NCBI RefSeq assembly: GCF_022024035.1
Contig: NZ_CP091787.1
Span: 2,691,001 to 2,755,000 of the forward strand
Length of the DNA: 64,000 bases
Direction of reading: 5' to 3'
Source of the DNA: Prevotella sp. E13-17
GTDB taxonomy: Bacteria > Bacteroidota > Bacteroidia > Bacteroidales > Bacteroidaceae
Shown: positions 58,043 to 64,000 of the stretch, in pieces
How the letters are laid out: every line of letters starts with the position of its first letter
How positions within the stretch are numbered: the first letter of the stretch is position 1
Notes under the pieces: model-generated
The model's database searches: none
What the model was told of the DNA's origin: nothing
The model's input: the letters and a program-made list of their open reading frames with translations, nothing else
Program-made: the position numbers and the translations under genes

Positions 58043-58992
58043 ATCTTTGTCTCAATCTGATAGTCATTACGATTATTCGAAGAGCGGCTCACCAAATCGC
58101 CCAGGAAGCCAGTTAGGAAGAACTGCGTCCCCATCATCATCATTGTCAGAGAGATGTAGAAGAAAGGGGAATCTGTCACCAAACGCTCTGGTATTCCAGC
58201 AGCCAAGCAGTATAGTTTATTGGCACCGATAATGACAGCAGACAGAAAACCGACCAAGAACATCAGTGTGCCCAGAAAGCCAAACACATGCATCGGCTTC
58301 TTGCCAAACGAAGAGAGAAACCACAATGTGAGCAGATCCAGATAACCATTAACGAAGCGGTTCCAACCCATAAATTTAGAAGTGCCATACTTACGGGCCT
58401 GATGATGCACTACTTTCTCACCGATTTTGTCAAATCCTGCCTGTTTAGCCAAGTAAGGAATATAGCGATGCATCTCTCCATACACCTCGATATTCTTGAC
58501 CACATCACGACGATAAGCCTTCAAACCACAGTTAAAATCGTGCAGGTTGCTGATGCCGCTCACCTTGCGGGCTGTCGCATTAAAGAGTTTTGTGGGCAGT
58601 GTCTTTGACAATGGGTCGTAGCGTTTCTGCTTATAGCCACTCACCAGGTCGTATTTTTCCTCAGTAATCATCCGGTAGAGCGCAGGTATCTCATCTGGCG
58701 AATCCTGAAGGTCGGCATCCATCGTAATCACCACATCGCCCTGTGCTTCGGCAAAACCACAATAGAGCGCAGGACTCTTACCGTAGTTACGGCGGAACTT
58801 GATACCCTTGACTTGAGGCGAACGAGCCTGCAGTTGTTTGATAATCTCCCACGAACCATCGGTAGAACCATCGCTGACGAAGATAACCTCGTAAGAGAAG
58901 TGATTCTCTTGCATCACGCGTTCAATCCATCCAAACAGTTCGCCGATTGATTCTTCCTCATTATAAAGAGGTATTACTACTGATATATCCAT
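58039..58992 (-). CDS. Polyprenyl-phosphate glycosyltransferase (GT2, DPM1/GtrB-like)
   Basis: 317 residues. GT-A domain with VVIPLYNEEESIGELF at the start, VSDGSTDGSWEII near 40-52, and the metal motif DADLQDSPDEIP near 93-104. Two membrane helices lie near the C-terminus (MHVFGFLGTLMFLVGFLSAV and FFYISLTMMMMGTQFFLTGF). Members move a sugar onto a lipid phosphate at the inner membrane for surface glycan decoration. It overlaps DUF6452 by four bases. Sugar unknown. Confidence 0.9.
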   Translation of the reverse strand: MDISVVIPLYNEEESIGELFGWIERVMQENHFSYEVIFVSDGSTDGSWEIIKQLQARSPQVKGIKFRRNYGKSPALYCGFAEAQGDVVITMDADLQDSPDEIPALYRMITEEKYDLVSGYKQKRYDPLSKTLPTKLFNATARKVSGISNLHDFNCGLKAYRRDVVKNIEVYGEMHRYIPYLAKQAGFDKIGEKVVHHQARKYGTSKFMGWNRFVNGYLDLLTLWFLSSFGKKPMHVFGFLGTLMFLVGFLSAVIIGANKLYCLAAGIPERLVTDSPFFYISLTMMMMGTQFFLTGFLGDLVSRSSNNRNDYQIETKI

Positions 58993-59019
58993 ACTATTCT
59001 TTGATTATTCAAGTAAACA

Positions 59020-59559
59020 TTAGCTTTTCGCACCGACTTTTCGCTGCAAGAGTCCAGCGATAGGCAGTCCGACAAGCACGCCCAACATCAAGTTGGTGGT
59101 GAGCATATTCAGCGACAGGTCTATCGGACGCATTGCCCCCAACGTGTTCAATGCGTCTTCAACTACCTGCTGCATGCCTGCCTGCTTGATTACTTCGGCA
59201 TTCTCTGGCAGTTCCATCATTTTGGCATACATACCCAACAGGTAGCCCTGATCCAGGAAATTAAAATAGCAGAACTGGGCTATAGCAAAAAGCAGTGAGC
59301 CGTAGAAGAACAATAAGACGACGTATGCCCAGCCACGTAGAAACGAAATACTACCTTCTAAACCATAATCTCGAAAGTTTTTCAAACGTTTCCACACGAG
59401 TATTGGCGTGGCAAAAGCCAGCAATAAAGCAACAATACTGTAGCCTGGCGAAGCCAGCCCAAGAAGATAAAAGACAAAGCTGGCTATCCATAAAAGAGCC
59501 AACCACAACCCGTCTGCACGGGCAAATGCCTTTAACTGTATATAATCGTTCAAAGCCAA
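59020..59559 (-). CDS. DUF4199 membrane protein
   Basis: 179 residues with four predicted membrane helices (about 17-35, 38-55, 76-98 and 147-168). Matches the DUF4199 family of Bacteroidetes inner-membrane proteins: SLLFAIAQFCYFNFLDQGYL and NMLTTNLMLGVLVGLPIAGL. It is first in the run leading to the polyprenyl-phosphate glycosyltransferase, 27 bases upstream. Function unknown; adjacency hints at a shared role in the membrane. Confidence 0.82.
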   Translation of the reverse strand: MALNDYIQLKAFARADGLWLALLWIASFVFYLLGLASPGYSIVALLLAFATPILVWKRLKNFRDYGLEGSISFLRGWAYVVLLFFYGSLLFAIAQFCYFNFLDQGYLLGMYAKMMELPENAEVIKQAGMQQVVEDALNTLGAMRPIDLSLNMLTTNLMLGVLVGLPIAGLLQRKVGAKS

Positions 59560-59700
59560 TTAATTAACTATTTTGAATTATAACACGAAAAACGATGCAA
59601 ATATACGCATTTTCCGCCATATAACACGGGCGTTGTCTTAAAAAATAGTTAAAACAACAAAATTCCCAGCTAATCATTCTTAATTATTAATTTAATTATG

Positions 59701-59708
59701 TACCTTTG
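59701..59708 (+). promoter_or_regulatory. -7 element of SRP RNA-tRNA-Thr transcript
   Basis: TACCTTTGCAC on the plus strand, a perfect match, just before the SRP RNA. Confidence 0.8.
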
Positions 59709-59713
59709 CACCC

Positions 59714-59829
59714 GCTTAAAAGCAACCACGGGTAAGTCCTGTACGGCCAGCTCCCTTGGAATCCCCCAGGACGGGAACGTAGCAAGGGTACTCGGTTGTA
59801 GCGGCGCGATATAGATCGCTTACCCACCC
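59714..59829 (+). ncRNA. ffs: Signal recognition particle RNA (4.5S, small type)
   Basis: The conserved apical domain is clear: CCCAGG, ACG, tetraloop GGAA bounded as ACGGGAACGT, then AGCAAGG. This gives the symmetric internal loop (CAGG/AGCA) bound by Ffh. Outer helices: CCCTTG with CAAGGG, CAACC with GGTTG, and GGGTAAG (59730-59736) with CTTACCC (59819-59825). The 5' end is set from the promoter and is approximate. The 3' end runs directly into tRNA-Thr, so RNase P cleavage of the tRNA would define it. Confidence 0.9.
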
Positions 59830-59903
59830 GCCTCTTTAGCTCAGTTGGCCAGAGCACGTGATTTGTAATCTCGGGGTCGTTGGTTCGAATCCGACAAGAG
59901 GCT
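59830..59903 (+). tRNA. tRNA-Thr (anticodon TGT)
   Basis: 74 nt. Acceptor arms GCCTCTT and AAGAGGC with discriminator T. Anticodon stem CGTGA/TCTCG-type with loop TTTGTAA, so anticodon TGT. D-arm AGCTCAGTTGGCCAGAGCA and T-arm GTTGGTTCGAATCCGAC are normal. CCA is not encoded. No separate promoter: it is made with the SRP RNA. Confidence 0.95.
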
Positions 59904-59908
59904 CTTCT

Positions 59909-59949
59909 AAACGACAAAGGACAGATGCAACGTCTGTCCTTTGTCGTTT
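59909..59949. terminator. Bidirectional terminator after tRNA-Thr and hemG
   Basis: A 17-bp perfect stem (AAACGACAAAGGACAGA and complement) with a 7-nt loop. It ends the SRP-tRNA transcript on the plus strand and, 2 bases past its stop, hemG on the minus strand. Confidence 0.92.
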
Positions 59950-59950
59950 T

Positions 59951-61303
59951 CTATAGTTTATTGGCGACCATCGCTGCTTGGTGTATGCGATTGCCCATGC
60001 CTATACCATCGCACATATTTCCCGCCAGAATCAACCCGGGATATTGCTGTTCGACACACGCTATTGCTTCAAATCTTGTACCACTATCCTCACCATACTG
60101 AGGAATAGCGTGTTCATGACGGAAAATGCGTATCATGTCGGGCTCCATTGTCTTGGGATATTTCAACAGAGAATGGAACGCATCAATGACCATCTCACGT
60201 ATCTCGTCATCGCTTTTCTGCAGATAGTCGGCATGGCGTGCACCACCCATAAAATAGGAGTAGAGGGCGCCTCCCACTGGAGCTCGCTGCACGAAACACT
60301 CTGAAGGAAACAGTATGCCGAGCAGCTGCTTCTGTTCTTTGCTGGGTATCAGACCGCCGAAAGCGGGATAGTTCAAGCCATGCGAATCACGAATACCAAC
60401 ACACACTTGGATGACAGGAGCATAATAGAGACTGCTGATAGGGTCCATGAGCGTGCGAGGGATAAAGGGCAACAAATCTGGCAGTGCATAAGCCCCCACC
60501 GTTGTGACAACGTGACGACAAATAACCTCTTCACAGCCATTGTTATAAGTCACACGCCAGGTATGGTCCTCACGGGGTTGCACTTTTATCTGCTGAGTTC
60601 CTGTCACGATGTCTGCATCCTGAGCCAAGGCATCTACCATCTTCTGCAGACCACCACGGGCTGAGAACACCTTTTTCGTGACCAGCCGGTCGCGGTCGGT
60701 CTTAGGCTCTTTTCGCTTTGCGATGGCACCGCGCACAAAACTGCCGTAGTTCGCTTCCAGATGATAGAGCTTTGGCAAAGCAAAGCGTGTGGTCAGTTTC
60801 ATGGGATCACCGGCATATACGCCCGACACAAATGGGTCAACAGCATACTCGAAGAACGAACGTCCCAATCTTCGTTGCGCCAGCGCACCCACCGACTCAT
60901 TGGGGTTTGTTCCTTTCTGTCGCCACGGCTCGCCCAGAATGCGAAACTTGTCTTTCAACGTGAACAGCGGCGTGGTGACAGCAGACACAGGTCCCGAAGG
61001 AAGTGCATGAAACTTGTCTCCCTTCCATATCAGACGTCGCTTAGACGACTCGCGGGCGGTTTCTAAGTCACAACGTCCCTTCAGGTCTTGAAACAGTTCT
61101 GCCACTTCAGGAAACGAGACCACACCTGTATTGGGGCCGCTCTCAAACGTAAACCCCTCTTCTGTGAAAGTGTGTATCTGACCTCCCACACGATTTTGTT
61201 TCTCTAATACGAGAACATCACGCCCCTTTTTTCTCAGGTTGAAAGCCGTAGCAAGACCGGTCAGTCCTGCACCAATAACAACGATATCACGTTCTTGCGT
61301 CAT
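59951..61303 (-). CDS. hemG: Protoporphyrinogen oxidase (HemG/HemY type)
   Basis: FAD-dependent six-electron oxidation of protoporphyrinogen or coproporphyrinogen to the porphyrin. 450 residues. N-terminal FAD motif VIGAGLTGLATAFNLRKKGR (Gly 11, 13, 16), then VLEKQNRVGGQIHT. C-terminal FAD contact LILAGNMCDGIGMGNRI. It follows hemN by 3 bases, which places it in heme synthesis. Whether it acts on the copro- or proto- form (HemY naming) cannot be settled from sequence alone. Confidence 0.92.
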   Translation of the reverse strand: MTQERDIVVIGAGLTGLATAFNLRKKGRDVLVLEKQNRVGGQIHTFTEEGFTFESGPNTGVVSFPEVAELFQDLKGRCDLETARESSKRRLIWKGDKFHALPSGPVSAVTTPLFTLKDKFRILGEPWRQKGTNPNESVGALAQRRLGRSFFEYAVDPFVSGVYAGDPMKLTTRFALPKLYHLEANYGSFVRGAIAKRKEPKTDRDRLVTKKVFSARGGLQKMVDALAQDADIVTGTQQIKVQPREDHTWRVTYNNGCEEVICRHVVTTVGAYALPDLLPFIPRTLMDPISSLYYAPVIQVCVGIRDSHGLNYPAFGGLIPSKEQKQLLGILFPSECFVQRAPVGGALYSYFMGGARHADYLQKSDDEIREMVIDAFHSLLKYPKTMEPDMIRIFRHEHAIPQYGEDSGTRFEAIACVEQQYPGLILAGNMCDGIGMGNRIHQAAMVANKL

Positions 61304-61306
61304 CTC

Positions 61307-62671
61307 TTATATCGGATTTGAAAATTGTTTATCTGTATGTTGTACCAACGGATCGAGTGCAGCCGCTACACATCTTACCAGCGGTCTGCCATCACTATGC
61401 ACCTGGATATGCTGTTCGTCAAAGTCTATAATGCCGTCATGGGCCATCTCCTTCAGTCGCTCTTCGTCATAACAGCAAGCGCCACGAAGTTCGTCAACGC
61501 TGACACCTAAGCGATCTGCCACCTCCTTCCAATTTAGATAATAGTTGCACATCAAGGTCTCAACCACCTCGCGCACCATCTTCTGTGCACTGGTGAGCTG
61601 GCAACCACGGCGTATATACAGTTGCTGCCGTCCTATGGTCTCAATATATTCCTTGATATCACGTCCGTTCTGCGCGTAGGCATCATCCAACTGACTAATG
61701 GCCGTCACGCCAAAAGCATAGACCTGCGCCGTGGTCCTGCGTGTACAGTAGCCTTGGAAGTTGCGGTGCAGGGCACCCGACTGCAAGGCAGTGAAGAGTT
61801 CATCCTCGGGTAACACGAAGTGATCGAGTCCTATACGTTGATAGCCCGCCTGCGTCAGGACGCCGGATGCCACCTCAAACATGCGGTTTTTCTCTTCCAC
61901 CGATGGCAGACCTATGCGGTCCAGAATCTGCTGACGGGGAAAGAGCTTAGGCAGATGCGCATACGAGAACGTGACCAGACGGTCGGGACGCAAAGCTGCT
62001 GCCTGCTCGATAGTTTGCTGAAATGAGGCAGCAGACTGATGTGGCAGGCCGTAAATAAAGTCGAAGTTGACCGTTGCCCCCGATGCTCGCAGAATGTCGA
62101 GTACGGCCTTCATAGGCAACAGCGAAGGACGTCGGTTGACAGCTTTCAGCACATCCTCCTTCAAATCTTGCATGCCGATGCTATAGCGCGTAAATCCACA
62201 AGTAGTCAACCGTTGCCAATCTTGTTCGTTCAGATAACCAGGATGACACTCAATCGCAATCTCTGGTCTTTCAATCACTGGAGCAATACTCAGCAGATGC
62301 TCGTTCAGCTCCTTGACCATCTCTATTGGAATCGACGTTGGACTGCCACCGCCATAATGTATCTGGGCAATCTTCCTGCTACGGTCTATATGCTTTGCCA
62401 CCAAGTCAATCTCTTGGTGCAAGGCTTCCACATAAGCCTTCACCGTCTCGGGCGCTGCAGCAGGATAAGAGTTACAACCACAATAGTGGCACAAATGACG
62501 ACAGAATGGAATATGCAGATAGAACGAAATTTGGTTCTGTCTGGCCTTGTCGGATGCCTCTACCGCACGCAGATAGTCTGACTCTGTGAAATTTCCGAAA
62601 TAGTTTGCTGGTGGATAGCTGGTGTATCTGGGCACCGGCTTATTGTATTTTTGAATAATCTCGGGCTGCAT
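61307..62671 (-). CDS. hemN: Oxygen-independent coproporphyrinogen III oxidase
   Basis: Radical SAM enzyme that decarboxylates coproporphyrinogen III without oxygen. The ATG at 62671 gives 454 residues (MQPEIIQKYNKPVPRYTSYP); the longer frame begins inside the upstream gene. The cluster Cys are C57, C61 and C64 in HIPFCRHLCHYCGCN, the true HemN pattern including the following CGCN. HYGGGSPTSIP and the C-terminal HemN domain (GLDHFVLPEDEL) are present. It lies 2 bases after the MFS gene. Confidence 0.96.
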   Translation of the reverse strand: MQPEIIQKYNKPVPRYTSYPPANYFGNFTESDYLRAVEASDKARQNQISFYLHIPFCRHLCHYCGCNSYPAAAPETVKAYVEALHQEIDLVAKHIDRSRKIAQIHYGGGSPTSIPIEMVKELNEHLLSIAPVIERPEIAIECHPGYLNEQDWQRLTTCGFTRYSIGMQDLKEDVLKAVNRRPSLLPMKAVLDILRASGATVNFDFIYGLPHQSAASFQQTIEQAAALRPDRLVTFSYAHLPKLFPRQQILDRIGLPSVEEKNRMFEVASGVLTQAGYQRIGLDHFVLPEDELFTALQSGALHRNFQGYCTRRTTAQVYAFGVTAISQLDDAYAQNGRDIKEYIETIGRQQLYIRRGCQLTSAQKMVREVVETLMCNYYLNWKEVADRLGVSVDELRGACCYDEERLKEMAHDGIIDFDEQHIQVHSDGRPLVRCVAAALDPLVQHTDKQFSNPI

Positions 62672-62673
62672 AG

Positions 62674-63906
62674 CTACTTTCTGAAAAAGATAAGGATATA
62701 TAATAGTGAGACAATGGCAATGATACATTCGGTGAGAAACAGACCATGATAGTCGAAATGGTCAGCAACGCTGCCACTCAGAGAAGCGATAATGATACCA
62801 CTTAGATGGGTCAGCACGGTCTGTATGGTAAAGTCTGTACCCTCACGCCCCTTACGCACACACTCCATCGCCGAGGTATAAACAACGATGGTGGCCATGC
62901 CATAGCTGGACCACATCAGGACAATGCCGAAATAGAGCAACCATGCTGAGGGCTGGGATACATACGACATAGTCAGAAAATAGAGCGTGGTCAGCAGGAT
63001 GAACGTGGCAAACAGCACTCGGGAGACACGGATACCAATACGACGGACCACAAAGCCTGCACCAAAAGAGGCGCAGAAGGCTGCCGACGTTCCCACGATG
63101 CCACTCATCACACCGATTTCTTTCATGGTATAACCTAAGTCAACCAGCCAAGGACGCATCATCGACAGGATGCCGATCATGCTGGCATAGTAAAGCAACA
63201 GGAAACCGATCTGCCGCCAGATGCCACGCTGTGCAAAGAACGAGGCGAAGTCGGTCCATCTGGCACGTTCCTTCACGGTCTTGGCCACAATCTCAGGCTC
63301 ACGACGCATGATGAGAGGAACCAGCATCAGCAACACGAAAGCTCCTAGACACAGGGTGACCGTACGCCAGCCGAAGGCATGCAGTATCAACAACAAGAGC
63401 CCGCTGCCTATCAGCGCTCCGCCAAAGCTCCCCATCGACTGCATACTGTTCACCATGCTCTTATCCTTACCTCCGTGCATCAGGATAGCCAGGGCATCGG
63501 TGGCAATATCCTGTGTGGCCGAAGCCACCAGCGACAGACATACCAGTGCTATAATCAGATAGAGGTTGGTGCCCACATCCAACAAACCAGCCAACACGAT
63601 GAACAGTGCATACACACACTCGCTGCCGATGATGCAGCGACGGAAGTCGCGCCCTGTCAGACAGTGACGATCTACCAGTGGCGACCACAAGAACTTAAGT
63701 ACCCACGGCAACTTCACCAACTGCAACAGTCCGATCGTTGCCAACGAGTAGTGAGCCTCGCGCATCATCACCTGTAGCGCTGTCGCGAAGAAACTGGATG
63801 GAATACTCTGGGCAATGTAAAGGCAGAAGAACATCGGTAGTCCGATGCCTCCTCTGCCTTCTTTGCTTATTATGTGGTTAATCTTTGTTTGAACTTCTGA
63901 TTGCAT
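62674..63906 (-). CDS. MFS transporter, AmpG-like
   Basis: 410 residues with about twelve membrane helices. Resembles AmpG/acetyl-CoA transporter-type MFS proteins: IPSSFFATALQVMMREAHYS near 33-52, LPWVLKFLWSPLVDRH near 64-79, and ATQDIATDALAILM in the centre. Co-transcribed with hemN and hemG, so transport of a porphyrin-related or cell-wall compound is possible. AmpG proteins move muropeptides; the substrate here is not known. Confidence 0.85.
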   Translation of the reverse strand: MQSEVQTKINHIISKEGRGGIGLPMFFCLYIAQSIPSSFFATALQVMMREAHYSLATIGLLQLVKLPWVLKFLWSPLVDRHCLTGRDFRRCIIGSECVYALFIVLAGLLDVGTNLYLIIALVCLSLVASATQDIATDALAILMHGGKDKSMVNSMQSMGSFGGALIGSGLLLLILHAFGWRTVTLCLGAFVLLMLVPLIMRREPEIVAKTVKERARWTDFASFFAQRGIWRQIGFLLLYYASMIGILSMMRPWLVDLGYTMKEIGVMSGIVGTSAAFCASFGAGFVVRRIGIRVSRVLFATFILLTTLYFLTMSYVSQPSAWLLYFGIVLMWSSYGMATIVVYTSAMECVRKGREGTDFTIQTVLTHLSGIIIASLSGSVADHFDYHGLFLTECIIAIVSLLYILIFFRK

Positions 63907-63913
63907 ATATTAA

Positions 63914-64000
63914 TTAAATATCAAATATAAGCGATGTGCCAAAAGACACTGGACGTCCCTGCTGACCATACCCCTGACTGGTCTTGAAGTAGTATGTCAG
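63914..64000 (-). CDS. C-terminal end of an upstream gene, possibly outer-membrane protein (partial)
   Basis: An open frame enters from the right edge and stops at 63914, 7 bases before the MFS ATG. The visible 28 residues are LTYYFKTSQGYGQQGRPVSF, then GTSLIFDI. Alternating residues and an aromatic two residues before the end suggest the last strand of an outer-membrane barrel. It is probably the first visible part of the MFS-hemN-hemG operon. Too short to name. Confidence 0.55.
   Translation of the reverse strand: MTYYFKTSQGYGQQGRPVSFGTSLIFDI

Noticed and set aside
1-64000. Prophage, insertion sequence or conjugative element
   Set aside because: No integrase, transposase, relaxase, phage structural gene or long terminal inverted repeat was recognised in the window.

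Overview
The window reads as chromosomal DNA of a Bacteroidales bacterium, most likely Prevotella or a close relative. Supporting signs are -7 promoter elements of the form TAnnTTTG, usually followed by GCA (TACCTTTGCA and variants); SusE/F-like starch-binding proteins; the type IX secretion genes porU and porV; DUF4827, DUF6048, DUF6452 and DUF4199 proteins; and the DUF177-rpmF-fabH order. I see no insertion sequence, prophage, plasmid gene or CRISPR array. Most of the window is core chromosome, with one accessory stretch at about 30.5-37.4 kb.

Layout. 1-5.3 kb: the end of a starch-use locus (a partial SusE/F-like protein, then two secreted GH13 alpha-amylases). 5.3-7.4 kb: two glycosyltransferases on the minus strand. 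7.57-7.82 kb: a probable small RNA with its own promoter and terminator. 8.0-22.4 kb, minus strand: an M16 peptidase, a giant CotH/lamin-tail surface protein with a type IX sorting domain, then ispF, porV, porU and a FAH-family hydrolase. PorU and PorV are the sortase and shuttle that process such sorting domains. 22.5-25.6 kb, minus strand: rplM-rpsI-rpsB-tsf with two structured leaders. 25.9-28.9 kb: argS, a small outer-membrane barrel and an RNase H. 29.5-30.5 kb: ribD on the minus strand.

30.6-36.5 kb: two consecutive lipoprotein modules that share a nearly identical promoter and leader and the same terminator hairpin. The second module has lost its last gene to a remnant of about 26 codons. 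36.6-45.5 kb: a four-helix-bundle/zinc-finger protein set among palindromes, prmC-recX-comF, pyrE-SRPBCC-argH-lipoprotein, tRNA-Leu, a TPR lipoprotein and a thioredoxin-fold protein without its cysteines. 45.5-53.1 kb: yifB/comM-like ATPase, an acyltransferase, ridA, a histidine kinase, DUF177-rpmF-fabH and nrnA. 53.2-59.6 kb: DUF4827-glmM, then on the minus strand a Crp-type regulator, apbE, DUF6048, DUF6452, a polyprenyl-phosphate glycosyltransferase and DUF4199. 59.7-59.9 kb: SRP RNA joined directly to tRNA-Thr. 59.95-64 kb, minus strand: hemG, hemN, an MFS transporter and the tail of an upstream gene.

The most unusual signals are repeats. (1) Two intergenic arrays (10988-11167 and 29198-29491) are built from 15-bp dyads (5-bp arm, 5-bp loop, 5-bp arm) spaced almost exactly 22 bp apart. 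Their arms vary in a compensating way. The two arrays share the same internal order, including one 33-bp step, but lie in opposite orientations. (2) A GC-rich palindromic element sits in frame inside ribD, prmC (twice, in opposite orientations) and the yifB/comM-like gene, and also between genes. (3) Further short phased palindromes with 11-, 16- or 24-bp periods occur at 7.9, 36.6, 37.4, 40.6 and 51.9 kb.
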